DNA from: Anaerolineaceae bacterium | GTDB taxonomy: Bacteria; Chloroflexota; Anaerolineae; Anaerolineales; Anaerolineaceae | DNA: 13,252 nt | NCBI GenBank assembly: GCA_011620465.1 | Contig: WOZC01000118.1 | Coordinates: forward strand, 10,145-23,396 | Reading direction: 5' to 3' | Shown: positions 1 to 7,673 of the stretch, in pieces | Numbering within the stretch: the stretch's first letter is position 1 | How the letters are laid out: each line of letters starts with the position of its first letter | Translations under genes and position numbers: made by a program | Notes under the pieces: model-generated | What the model saw: only the letters and a program-made list of their open reading frames with translations | Databases searched by the model: none | Told to the model about the DNA's origin: nothing

Positions 1-1518
1 CAAGGCGTTGCCTGCTTCCGAGGAGACCTTTACGACGTCCTGGACCGTTATTACCAGGCTGCGCTGACTATTGAAGCTGACGTAGTCGTCCGTATTACTG
101 CTGACTGTCCCATGATCGCACCGGAAGAAATTGACCGGGTGGTCTGGGCATTCCTGGATAGCGGTGCTGATTTTGCTGCCAACCGACTTCCTCCTCCTTT
201 TGAGCGCACAACACCGATTGGCATGGACTGCGAAGTCTGTTCCTTCCAGGCGCTGCAACAAGCCTGGCAGCAAGCTGATCAGCCTTACCAGCGTGAACAC
301 GTTATGCCGTATCTTTATGATACGCCGGGCAGGTTCAAGGTGAAGATCGCGGATATGGACCCCAGCCTGGGGCACTTACGCTTTACAGTTGACACACCTG
401 AAGATTTGCAGGTCGCCAATGAGGTTTATGCCGCTTTTGGCGGTCGGGATGATTTTAGCCTGGAGGAACTGCTGAAGGAAAACGATCGCCATCCAGAATG
501 GCAGAGCCAGGTAGCCCATGTACATCATAAGAGTCTTTTTGATGTTGACAAACGCGCGCCTTTGGCAGCCGATTCGAAGGCTGAAGCGCAGATTGCTGCT
601 GTCACCCAGCAAGAACTTGTTATACCTACGCGCAATAGAGAAGTTCGACTTTCCTGTCCCTTATGCGCCAGCGAACGTGTTACGCACTTCGAAAAGGTGG
701 AATCCTTCGGTTATCCCATTCAGTACTTTATCTGTCAGGATTGCGGTTTTGTTTTTCAGAACCCCCAATCCAGTCAGGCGGCTGACCCCGATTTCTACCA
801 GCAAACCTATCGCCGCATTTATCAAGCCAGCGCGGAACCAACCCCAAAGGATCTCTATCAGCAAACCCAGCGAGCTCTTAACCAGGCTGAATGGCTAAAA
901 AGCCTGGATTACAATAAATTCTTCAATATTCTCGACATTGGCGCCTCCTCGGGTCTGCTCCTCAAGACCTTCGCGCGAGAATTCGCAGCAACAGTGGTGG
1001 GGGTGGAGCCGGGCGATGCATATCGTTCCATTGCAGAAGCAAACGACATACCCATGTATGCTTCCCTGGAAGCTTTGATTTCCACAAAACCGGATCGTTT
1101 TGACCTGGTCACGTTGATGCATGTCCTGGAACACCTCGAACATCCAATCCAAGTTTTAACTCAAATCCGTGAGGACCTTCTTAGCGAAGGCGGGTTGCTC
1201 TTTATTGAAGTGCCCAATTTCTACGCGCATGATTCTTACGAACTTGCCCACCTCTCCTGCTTCACAGAACATACGCTGCGCGAGCTGCTTTGGCAGGCTG
1301 GCTTTGAACCGGTTGCTTCCCGTAAGCATGGCATGCCTCGTTCCAGGATACTGCCTCTCTACCTGACCGTTCTTGCCACGCCTTATTCCACCAGCGCGCA
1401 AAAACCGCCCAAACCGGAAAAGGCTGTCAGGTTGAAACGCGACCTGGGTATGTTCAAGCGTAAGGTCCTGACCCGGCTTAACCCCAGCCAGGCATGGCTG
1501 CCGGTGGAGGGTAAATAA
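1..1518 (+). CDS. SpsF-like cytidylyltransferase fused to SAM-dependent methyltransferase (5' partial)
   Basis: The reading frame is open from base 1, so the true start lies upstream; 505 residues are visible. An ATG at 112 is internal, because the codons before it already encode family sequence (FRGDLYDVLDRYY, then VVRITADCP). Residues about 1-155 are the C-terminal part of a spore-coat polysaccharide SpsF/acylneuraminate cytidylyltransferase-type domain, with YQREHVMPYLY and FTVDTPEDL. A linker of about 60 residues follows. A class I methyltransferase comes next: a four-cysteine, probably zinc-binding motif (C219, C222, C245, C248), SAM motif I ILDIGASSG at about 310-318, and MHVLEHLEHP at about 373. 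SpsF proteins activate or handle sugars for surface polysaccharides; the methyltransferase probably methylates a sugar or its precursor. The substrate is not deducible. The stop overlaps the next start by one base (TAATG). Domain calls are firm; the joint role is inference. Confidence 0.85.
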   Translation, partial: QGVACFRGDLYDVLDRYYQAALTIEADVVVRITADCPMIAPEEIDRVVWAFLDSGADFAANRLPPPFERTTPIGMDCEVCSFQALQQAWQQADQPYQREHVMPYLYDTPGRFKVKIADMDPSLGHLRFTVDTPEDLQVANEVYAAFGGRDDFSLEELLKENDRHPEWQSQVAHVHHKSLFDVDKRAPLAADSKAEAQIAAVTQQELVIPTRNREVRLSCPLCASERVTHFEKVESFGYPIQYFICQDCGFVFQNPQSSQAADPDFYQQTYRRIYQASAEPTPKDLYQQTQRALNQAEWLKSLDYNKFFNILDIGASSGLLLKTFAREFAATVVGVEPGDAYRSIAEANDIPMYASLEALISTKPDRFDLVTLMHVLEHLEHPIQVLTQIREDLLSEGGLLFIEVPNFYAHDSYELAHLSCFTEHTLRELLWQAGFEPVASRKHGMPRSRILPLYLTVLATPYSTSAQKPPKPEKAVRLKRDLGMFKRKVLTRLNPSQAWLPVEGK

Positions 1519-2468
1519 TGTTGCCCTACCTTACTCTTTTTACTGCTCCCAAGGCTTTCACAGACCCACACACCAGCCTGATCCAGCATAATGCATTTCG
1601 CTCCTGGAGGGCACTGGGCGATTCAGTGTCTGTGGTTGTGGTCGGTGGTGAAGAAGGAATAGAAGAAGCCGCGAAAGCATATGGTTTCACTCATCGACCG
1701 GATGTGCGTTTGAATTCAATGGGCACACCCCTGATCAGCTCGATATTCGAGCTTGGTCGCCAGGAGAACGACAGCCCCTTTTTGGCTTACGTCAATGCTG
1801 ACATCCTTCTATTCCCTGAAATTTTGGATGTGATCCAAACTGTTGCCAGCCAGGCTGAGCAGTTCCTCCTGATCGGTCAACGCTGGGACCTGGAGATCAC
1901 AGAGCCGCTAACCTTCGAAGGTGATTGGGTTTCGTCGCTAAAACAAACGATGCACAAGGATGGAAAACTGCACTGGCGTACAGGCAGCGATTATTTCATC
2001 TTCCCCCGCTCTTGCTTCCTGGACATCCCGGATTTCAGCGTTGGCAGAGCAGGCTGGGATAATTGGATGATCTATCAAGCCAGGCGACAGGGTTGGCTGG
2101 CGGTCGACTGTAGTAAGGAACTGGATATCATCCACCAGGAGCACGACTATCGGCATTTACCTGACGGCAAGCCACATTACCGGCTGCCTGAAACTGGCGA
2201 GAACATCCGGCTTGCCGGCGGGAGACGCACAATTTTCGTCCTGGATGATGCCTCCCATCTCCTTGTTAACGGAAAACTGAAGAAAATACCTCTTTCCTGG
2301 ACGCGTTTTTGGCGCGAACTCCAAAACGCACCCCTGTTAAATTCTGGTAATTATGCCCTCACCCAAAAACTCTTCCAGTTTTTACACCCGGGTAAAGCCA
2401 AAATTGAAAAGCGTAAACAAGCTGAGATGAACCAGAAACTAGCGAATTCTGGATTAGGAGGCAAGTGA
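1518..2468 (+). CDS. GT-A-like nucleotide-sugar transferase family protein
   Basis: This is a 316-residue soluble protein with no signal peptide or membrane segment. The N-terminal part has alternating hydrophobic strands (LTLFTAPKAF, SVSVVVVGG) and then YVNADILLFP at 91-100. D95 there sits where GT-A glycosyltransferases place the metal-binding DxD-type aspartate. Further conserved-looking stretches are GQRWDLE at 120-126, GSDYFIFPR at 156-164 and GRAGWDNWM at 176-184, the last similar to the Gly-Trp-Asp/Glu-Asp region of GT-A acceptor sites. I infer a glycosyltransferase or nucleotide-diphospho-sugar transferase fold, but no specific family member is recognised. The ATG overlaps the upstream stop by one base and has GGAGGG at 1506-1511, six bases upstream. 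That points to translational coupling with the cytidylyltransferase-methyltransferase. The C-terminal 40 residues are basic. Confidence 0.7.
   Translation: MLPYLTLFTAPKAFTDPHTSLIQHNAFRSWRALGDSVSVVVVGGEEGIEEAAKAYGFTHRPDVRLNSMGTPLISSIFELGRQENDSPFLAYVNADILLFPEILDVIQTVASQAEQFLLIGQRWDLEITEPLTFEGDWVSSLKQTMHKDGKLHWRTGSDYFIFPRSCFLDIPDFSVGRAGWDNWMIYQARRQGWLAVDCSKELDIIHQEHDYRHLPDGKPHYRLPETGENIRLAGGRRTIFVLDDASHLLVNGKLKKIPLSWTRFWRELQNAPLLNSGNYALTQKLFQFLHPGKAKIEKRKQAEMNQKLANSGLGGK
2456..2461 (+). promoter_or_regulatory. Ribosome binding site deciding the family 2 glycosyltransferase start
   Basis: AGGAGG lies six bases before ATG 2468. Adjacent GTG 2465 is in frame and only three bases from the motif, so ATG 2468 is the better start. 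That ATG overlaps the TGA of the upstream gene by one base. Confidence 0.75.
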
Positions 2469-3490
2469 TGGCACGTTTGGGCACCAATCCTTCCCGAGGT
2501 CAACAGCTCGAATTCGTAACGCCCCGGGTTACCGTAGCTGTACTGGTCTACGCCCCTAACCAGGCTGGTTATTTTCAACACCGCCTGGATGTCACCCGGC
2601 TGACGCTTGAAAGCATCCTCACGAACACACAAGAGCCTTTCGAGCTGTTGGTTTTCGACAACGGCTCTTGCCAGGCAATGACAGATTTCTTGAAAGAGCT
2701 GAACCAGGCAGGCAAGATTGACACCCTGGTCCTCTCTCAACAGAACATCGGCAAGCTGAACGCGCTCTGGCGTATTGCCAACCTCGCCCAGGGCGAGGTG
2801 ATTGCCTATACAGACGATGATGTTTACCATATCCCCGGTTGGCTGCCCAAGCACCTTCAAATTCTTGATACCTACCCCAATGTTGGTGCAGTGACCGGCT
2901 TTTATATTAAGCAGCGTGTGGCTATGAGTTCTGAAAGTACCCTCAAGTGGGTGAAGGAGTACGAGAAAGATCACCCTGACTTGGTTCAAAGAGGTAATTT
3001 GATTCCGCGCAAGTGGGAAGAAGAATACATGGACAACTCTGGTCGCACCCAAGAGCGCTACCAGACAGAAATTGCCGGTGTTGAAGACATTTTGGTGGAT
3101 TACGAGGGTGTAAAAGCCTGGGTATCAGCGCACCATTTCCAGGTCCTTACCCCCAAGAAGGTTTTTCTTGAAGTCCTTTCAGAGATGCTGGAAGGAGGCT
3201 GGAGCGACCTGATGATGGGGCGCATGGTGGAAATGGACGACCGGATGGATGCCAAAGGCTATCTGCGTCTTACCACACATGACCAGACCATGCGCTTGTT
3301 GGGTAATGCCATTGACGAAGAGGTCAAAGCCCTTGCCGAGCACGATGGCATCAGTACCACTTCTGCCGTTTCGAGTGCAGCGTCAAATAAGCCGGCTGGA
3401 CTCTGGAGTAACAAGCTGGTCCAAAAACTGGCACAGCGCACGATCAACTGGCTCTACCGCGGATTACATGAAAACAGGAGGACAGAATGA
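2468..3490 (+). CDS. Family 2 (GT-A) glycosyltransferase
   Basis: The product is 340 residues from ATG 2468. Residues about 21-145 form a classical GT2 nucleotide-binding domain: VTVAVLVYAPN, LTLESILTNT, FELLVFDNGS, QQNIGKLNALWRIA, then the metal-binding TDDDV at 115-119 followed by HIPGWLPKHL and VGAVTGFY. GT2 enzymes transfer a sugar from an NDP-sugar with inversion, usually at the cytoplasmic membrane face during glycan assembly. The C-terminal half (about 150-340) is polar, has no membrane helix, and carries WVSAHHFQ near 219 and GGWSDLMMG near 242, probably acceptor-side elements. Donor and acceptor cannot be read from sequence. It overlaps both the upstream gene (1 nt) and the downstream oxidoreductase (ATGA, 4 nt), so it belongs to the same translationally coupled block. 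Confidence 0.88.
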   Translation: MARLGTNPSRGQQLEFVTPRVTVAVLVYAPNQAGYFQHRLDVTRLTLESILTNTQEPFELLVFDNGSCQAMTDFLKELNQAGKIDTLVLSQQNIGKLNALWRIANLAQGEVIAYTDDDVYHIPGWLPKHLQILDTYPNVGAVTGFYIKQRVAMSSESTLKWVKEYEKDHPDLVQRGNLIPRKWEEEYMDNSGRTQERYQTEIAGVEDILVDYEGVKAWVSAHHFQVLTPKKVFLEVLSEMLEGGWSDLMMGRMVEMDDRMDAKGYLRLTTHDQTMRLLGNAIDEEVKALAEHDGISTTSAVSSAASNKPAGLWSNKLVQKLAQRTINWLYRGLHENRRTE

Positions 3491-4482
3491 AATTTCTGAT
3501 TGCTGGTTTAGGTTCGATTGGGCGCAGGCATCTGCGCAATCTTAAGACTTTGGGGCAGACTGATTTGTTGCTCTACCGCACACACCAGGCAACGCTGCCA
3601 GACACCGATCTCAGCGGTTACCCAACGTATACCGATCTTAGCGAAGCGCTTGCGCAAAAACCGGATGGCGTCATCGTTGCAAATCCGACTTCCCTGCACC
3701 TGGAAGTCGCTACGGCTGCTGCCAGGGCTGGTGCTGCTCTACTGATCGAAAAGCCAGTCTCAGACAGCCTGCTTGGCATCCGTGAACTGCAAGCTGTCCT
3801 GGATCAGACTGGTAAACCCGCCCTGGTGGGTTTTCATCTCCGTTATCACCCAGTTTTACAGCAGATCAAAGAGCTGATCGATGCAAATCAGCTTGGTAAA
3901 CCACTGAAAGCGCATGCTCATTGGGGCGAATACCTGCCTGGCTGGCATCCTTGGGAGGATTACCGCCAGTCTTATGCTGCGCGGGCAGATCTGGGCGGTG
4001 GTGCTCTCAATACACTGTCCCATCCTATCGATTACCTGCGCTGGCTGATGGGTGAGGTGCGCTCACTTTCTGCCAGCCTGAACAACTTGAGCCCGTTGGA
4101 GTTGGATATTGAAGACAATGTTGAATTGCTTCTGAAATTCCATTCAGGTTCCCTGGCTACTGTCCACCTGGATTATTACCAGCGTCCACCCTCTCATACC
4201 CTCGAGATATCTTTTGAAAAAGGTCGTATCAGTTGGAATGGCAGCTCAGGATGCGCGATTGTTGAAAATGTTGAGCAGGAAACGACCGATACGTTCTGTC
4301 CGCCTGAAGGGTTCGAACGCAACGATATGTTCCTGGCTGAAATGGAAGCTTTTGTCCGGCTTTGCCAGGGTGAGGGAATCCCCCATTGCACCCTGGCTGA
4401 CGGTAAACGCGTCCAGAAAATCGTTGAAGTGGCTCGCCAGAGTTCATCGCAGAGTGGCTGCTCAGTGCAGCTGCCCTCATAA
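3487..4482 (+). CDS. Gfo/Idh/MocA family NAD(P)-dependent sugar oxidoreductase
   Basis: The product is 331 residues, the usual length for the family. The N-terminal Rossmann domain starts at once with FLIAGLGSIGRRH (glycines 7, 9 and 12), followed by VIVANPTSLH at 62-71 and the family signature IEKPVSDS at 87-94, whose K89 is the conserved EKP lysine. The C-terminal substrate domain contains GFHLRYHP at 115-122 and a GGGALN.LSHPIDYLRWL stretch at 170-187, with H179 in the usual active-site histidine position. Family members oxidise or reduce sugar hydroxyl or keto groups, often on NDP-sugars. Immediately downstream are a PtmA-like dehydrogenase and a NeuA fusion, so a role in making or altering a nonulosonic-acid precursor is likely, although inferred. 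AGGAGG at 3476-3481 precedes the ATG, which overlaps the upstream stop. Confidence 0.93.
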   Translation: MKFLIAGLGSIGRRHLRNLKTLGQTDLLLYRTHQATLPDTDLSGYPTYTDLSEALAQKPDGVIVANPTSLHLEVATAAARAGAALLIEKPVSDSLLGIRELQAVLDQTGKPALVGFHLRYHPVLQQIKELIDANQLGKPLKAHAHWGEYLPGWHPWEDYRQSYAARADLGGGALNTLSHPIDYLRWLMGEVRSLSASLNNLSPLELDIEDNVELLLKFHSGSLATVHLDYYQRPPSHTLEISFEKGRISWNGSSGCAIVENVEQETTDTFCPPEGFERNDMFLAEMEAFVRLCQGEGIPHCTLADGKRVQKIVEVARQSSSQSGCSVQLPS

Positions 4483-4487
4483 GAGTC

Positions 4488-4518
4488 GCCTGATGGTAAA
4501 ATCCAAACCACTGCAGGC
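4488..4518 (+). promoter_or_regulatory. Possible hairpin masking the ribosome binding site of the PtmA-like gene
   Basis: In the 44-nt gap, GCCTG (4488-4492) can pair with CAGGC (4514-4518), and TGGT (4494-4497) with ACCA (4507-4510), leaving a nine-base loop. The 3' arm contains the only Shine-Dalgarno-like bases (AGG, 4515-4517) before ATG 4527. A nine-codon mini-ORF (4493-4522, ATG to TAA) runs through the hairpin and ends four bases before the start codon. The A-run after the hairpin is not a + strand terminator tail. The stems are short, so a regulatory role is speculative. Confidence 0.3.
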
Positions 4519-4526
4519 ATAAAAAA

Positions 4527-5354
4527 ATGACTGAATCAATATTATCCAAGTTTGACATGACCGGTAAGACCGTCATAATCACTGGCGCAGCTGGTTTGTT
4601 GGGCAAGCAATTCAGCATTGCTTTGGCTCAAGCTGGCGCAAATGTGGTTGTGGCTGATCTTGCTGGCATTCCTGCTGCAGAGAATGCCAACGAAATCAAG
4701 GAAATGGGTCTCAATGCAATAGCTGTGGAGGTCGATATCACCGATCCAGACTCAACAAAAGCCATGGTGGAGCGGGCTCTAACCGCTTTTGGGAGTGTGG
4801 ATGTGCTGGTCAACAGTGCTGCGCTTGACCCGAAGTTTGACTCCGCTAACATTCTTTCCCAGAATGTCAACGAATTTGAAACCTACCCATTAAGTTCGTG
4901 GAAGCAAGCCCTGGAAGTCAACTTGACCGGCATGTTTCTGGCTTCCCAGGCTGCCGTCCTCCCCATGTTGGAACAAGGCCGAGGCGTGATCGTCAATATC
5001 TCTTCCATTTACGGTCTTGTTGGTCCGGACCAGCGTTTATACGAACGCCCGGATGGCACCCGTCAGTTCAAACCGGTTTATTATTCTGTGACAAAGGCGG
5101 GTGTGCTCGGTTTCACCAGGTACCTGGCAACCTATTATGCCGGTAAAAATATCCGCGTCAACGCCCTCACACCTGGTGGGGTTTTCAATGACCATGATGC
5201 GATTTTCACCGCGCAATACAGTGCCCGCACGGTATTGGGTCGCATGGCTAACCTTGATGAAATGAACGCTGCCATGCTATTTTTGTGCAGTGATGCCAGT
5301 TCCTATATGACCGGCAGCAACCTGGTGGTTGATGGAGGGTGGACAGTATGGTAA
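4527..5354 (+). CDS. PtmA-like short-chain dehydrogenase/reductase
   Basis: The 275-residue protein is a classical SDR. Cofactor motif TGAAGLLG lies at 19-26, VADL near 42-45 suggests NAD(H) preference, and VDITDP sits at 69-74. VLVNSAA at 94-100 replaces the usual NNAG. NISSIYG at 157-163 carries the catalytic serine, and YSVTK gives Y186 and K190. The Ser-to-Tyr spacing is longer than usual by about 13 residues (a loop with LYERPDGTR). That loop and NIRVNALTPGGV resemble, from memory, PtmA of the Campylobacter legionaminic-acid/flagellin glycosylation locus. The C-terminus VVDGGWTVW is typical of the family. It probably acts on a sugar intermediate of the nonulosonate pathway. The start follows a 44-nt gap with a weak Shine-Dalgarno. 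The 3' end overlaps the NeuA fusion gene by seven bases. SDR assignment is firm, PtmA-like moderate. Confidence 0.92.
   Translation: MTESILSKFDMTGKTVIITGAAGLLGKQFSIALAQAGANVVVADLAGIPAAENANEIKEMGLNAIAVEVDITDPDSTKAMVERALTAFGSVDVLVNSAALDPKFDSANILSQNVNEFETYPLSSWKQALEVNLTGMFLASQAAVLPMLEQGRGVIVNISSIYGLVGPDQRLYERPDGTRQFKPVYYSVTKAGVLGFTRYLATYYAGKNIRVNALTPGGVFNDHDAIFTAQYSARTVLGRMANLDEMNAAMLFLCSDASSYMTGSNLVVDGGWTVW
5334..5339 (+). promoter_or_regulatory. Ribosome binding site deciding the NeuA-HAD start
   Basis: GGAGGG lies inside the end of the preceding dehydrogenase gene, eight bases before ATG 5348. The in-frame GTG at 5339 overlaps the motif itself, so it is unlikely to be used. Confidence 0.65.
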
Positions 5355-6607
5355 CACGCCCGGAAGTCTTAGCGCTCATCCCTGCTCGCGGTGGCTCCAA
5401 GGGTATTCCGCGTAAAAACATTCGCGACTTTGCCGGTGCGCCGCTGATCGCCTACAGCATCGCGGCTGCCTTACAGGCTGAGCAGGTCACCCGAGTGATC
5501 GTCTCTACCGATGACCCTGAAATAGCTGAGGTTGCTCGCGTTTGGGGCGCGGAAACACCATTTATGCGTCCAGCCCAGTTTGCTCAGGATGACTCAACCG
5601 ATTTGCCTGTTTTTGAACACGCCCTGCAATGGTTGCGGGAAAACGAAGGTTATCAACCGGAGATCGTCATCCAACTGCGCCCGACTTCACCTATCAGGCC
5701 CGTTGGACTGCTTGATGAAGCAGTCAAAAAGCTGGTCGAGCATCCCGAAGCTGATTGCGTTCGAGGGGTTGTTCCGTCAGGTCAAAACCCCTTTAAGATG
5801 TGGCAGATAAACCATGACGGTCAGCTCGAACCACTTTTAAACGTCGCTGGGCTTAGCGAACCCTATAATGCACCCAGGCAAACACTCCCATCAACCTATT
5901 GGCAGACCGGGCATATTGACGCTATCCGGACAACTACGATTCTGGACAAGCACAGCCTGACGGGTGATGTGATCTTTCCGGTATTGATCGACCCCTTATA
6001 CACGGTCGACATCGATACCATTGAAGATTTCCAAAACTCAGCCAGGCTGATCGGAGATCCACGCATAAAGGCAGTGGACCCGCTCAGAAGTCGCCGTACC
6101 TTTCCAGCTAAGGTGAGTCATCTCATCATGGATTTCGATGGCGTTCTCACTGATGATAAGGTTTACGTTGACCAGGACGGTCGCGAAAGCGTGCGCTGCA
6201 GCCGCTCCGATGGGTCTGGCATCACCTTGCTCAAACAAAACTCAGCTATTCAACCAATGATCCTCTCGCGAGAGACCAACCCGGTTGTTACTGCCAGGGC
6301 GCGCAAACTTGACATCGAGGTCTTTCAATCGGTTTTAAATAAAGACCAGGCAATCCGAACCTTGATCAATGAAAGAGAAGTAAACCCGAACGAAATTATT
6401 TACATTGGCAATGACCTGAACGACCTGGTTGTCCTGCCGCTAGTTGGGTACTTTGTGTGTCCATCTGATGCCCACCCCCAGGTGCTTAGGCGTGCGGATC
6501 TGGTGCTTAACCATCCTGGCGGCAAAGGTGCAGTACGGGAACTGATCGAAAAAATCTTGGAAAATAAACCTGTAATCAACTCATTAAAGGAAGCTGAACA
6601 AAGATGA
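5348..6607 (+). CDS. CMP-nonulosonate cytidylyltransferase fused to KdsC-like HAD phosphatase domain
   Basis: The 419-residue protein has two domains. Residues about 5-235 are an acylneuraminate cytidylyltransferase (NeuA): LIPARGGSKGIPRKN at 10-24 binds CTP, and VSTDDPEIA, QLRPTSPIRP and VDIDTIEDF (220-228) are family hallmarks. Residues about 255-410 are a HAD hydrolase of the KdsC/8-phosphatase type, with motif I MDFDGVLTDD (D262, D264), motif II LSRE (S307), a lysine near 332 and motif IV GNDLND (354-359). NeuA activates a nonulosonic acid as its CMP form. The HAD part could first remove a 9-phosphate from the synthase product; in vertebrate CMAS a similar domain is structural. Here the catalytic aspartates are present, so activity is possible. 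ATG 5348 is preferred over GTG 5339 from ribosome-site spacing. It overlaps both neighbours. Substrate sugar is unknown. Confidence 0.92.
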   Translation: MVTRPEVLALIPARGGSKGIPRKNIRDFAGAPLIAYSIAAALQAEQVTRVIVSTDDPEIAEVARVWGAETPFMRPAQFAQDDSTDLPVFEHALQWLRENEGYQPEIVIQLRPTSPIRPVGLLDEAVKKLVEHPEADCVRGVVPSGQNPFKMWQINHDGQLEPLLNVAGLSEPYNAPRQTLPSTYWQTGHIDAIRTTTILDKHSLTGDVIFPVLIDPLYTVDIDTIEDFQNSARLIGDPRIKAVDPLRSRRTFPAKVSHLIMDFDGVLTDDKVYVDQDGRESVRCSRSDGSGITLLKQNSAIQPMILSRETNPVVTARARKLDIEVFQSVLNKDQAIRTLINEREVNPNEIIYIGNDLNDLVVLPLVGYFVCPSDAHPQVLRRADLVLNHPGGKGAVRELIEKILENKPVINSLKEAEQR

Positions 6608-7665
6608 TTGATATCGAATTTTATATGAAGGTTGGCGAACTCAAAAAACAACTCAAGGCTGGTGAGCACTTCTCAGAAGCAGAACTCAAGACCTTGCTTG
6701 AGAGCTATCGCAGTCCCAATCCAGTGGCGTATAACATCGAAACCACCAATGCTTGCAATATGCGCTGCGAGATGTGCCCACGAACAACAATGATGACCAG
6801 GTCGGTCGAAACCATGGCTCCTGAACTTTTCAAAAAGGTGATTGATCAACTTTCACCTTTCAGCCAGGAACAATTGACTCGCTGGGAAGACTTTGCGGAG
6901 GGTTACTATGGTGTCCCAAGGAATGGCATGAGCGAAAACCACTTTTTCCTCTACGTCATCCCCCGTGTTATCGTCCTGCATGGCTATGGTGATCCACTCT
7001 TGGATAAAAACATCCCCACTTACGTCAAGTGGATGGCTGAACGGGGTCTTCAATCTTACTTTTCGTGCAATCCAGCCAATATCAACATGGACCGCACGAT
7101 CGAAACCTTCGAGAACGGTTTGGGCTTTGTGAAATATTCGATCGAAAGTGTCGATGACCTGCGTCATAAAAGTGTGCGCGGCGATGCCTCGAACTTTACC
7201 GAAGCCTACCGCAATATCTTGCGCTTGCTGGAACTGAAAGCCCAAAAGAATTACAAAACCACAATCGTGATCACCATGATCAACCTGAATAAACCCTGGC
7301 AGCAGGAAGAATATCAGAAATTGGTGGAAGCTTTTGAAGGGCTGGATGTTTATGTTTATCTCAAGAGCCAGGATCAAATGTGGTATGAAGATAATAAACA
7401 GACCACCGCCTCCATCCACTGGCAGGAATTTTGCCAATTCCCCTGGTCATCCATGACGGTCAAATCGAATGGTGAATGTGCCCAGTGCGTCGAAGACTTT
7501 AACAATGAGATCATCCTGGGCGATACCCGCACCCAAAGCCTGTACGATATCTGGAATGGTGACGCGTATCAGAGCTTCCGTAATGACCACTTCAAGTTAA
7601 CACGCGGAATCAAGTGTACAGAACAATGTGATATGCACTTGATTGGCACTTACTTAGCTAAGTAA
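6604..7665 (+). CDS. Radical SAM enzyme with SPASM-like C-terminal cysteine domain
   Basis: The protein has 353 residues. The radical SAM cluster motif CxxxCxxC is C51, C55, C58 (NACNMRCEMCPR), preceded by YNIETTN. The SAM-contacting GGEP-type motif appears as HGYGDPLL at 126-133, after an insertion of roughly 30 residues (about 85-118) compared with simple family members. VKYSIESVDD at 177-185 is the typical later strand. The C-terminal part has C277, C292 and C295 (ECAQC) and C338 and C342 (CTEQC) with IILGDTRTQSLYDIW between them, the layout of a SPASM/twitch domain binding an auxiliary iron-sulfur cluster. Such enzymes do radical chemistry on peptides, cofactors or, as in sugar deoxygenation, nucleotide sugars. 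Its place between the CMP-synthetase and synthase genes suggests a sugar substrate, but that is inference. It is likely oxygen-sensitive. It overlaps the NeuA fusion stop by four bases. Confidence 0.92.
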   Translation: MIDIEFYMKVGELKKQLKAGEHFSEAELKTLLESYRSPNPVAYNIETTNACNMRCEMCPRTTMMTRSVETMAPELFKKVIDQLSPFSQEQLTRWEDFAEGYYGVPRNGMSENHFFLYVIPRVIVLHGYGDPLLDKNIPTYVKWMAERGLQSYFSCNPANINMDRTIETFENGLGFVKYSIESVDDLRHKSVRGDASNFTEAYRNILRLLELKAQKNYKTTIVITMINLNKPWQQEEYQKLVEAFEGLDVYVYLKSQDQMWYEDNKQTTASIHWQEFCQFPWSSMTVKSNGECAQCVEDFNNEIILGDTRTQSLYDIWNGDAYQSFRNDHFKLTRGIKCTEQCDMHLIGTYLAK

Positions 7666-7673
7666 AGGAACAT

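Noticed and set aside
112..1518. ATG 112 as the true start of the first gene
   Set aside because: The 37 codons upstream in the same frame encode conserved SpsF-type sequence, so the gene is cut by the window edge.
2351..3052. Minus-strand ORF of 233 codons
   Set aside because: It lies opposite the C-terminal end of one gene and the clear GT2 domain, and its translation shows no recognisable motif.
6853..7437. Minus-strand ORF of 194 codons
   Set aside because: It is antisense to the radical SAM gene, hydrophobic by mirror-frame effect, with no family signature.
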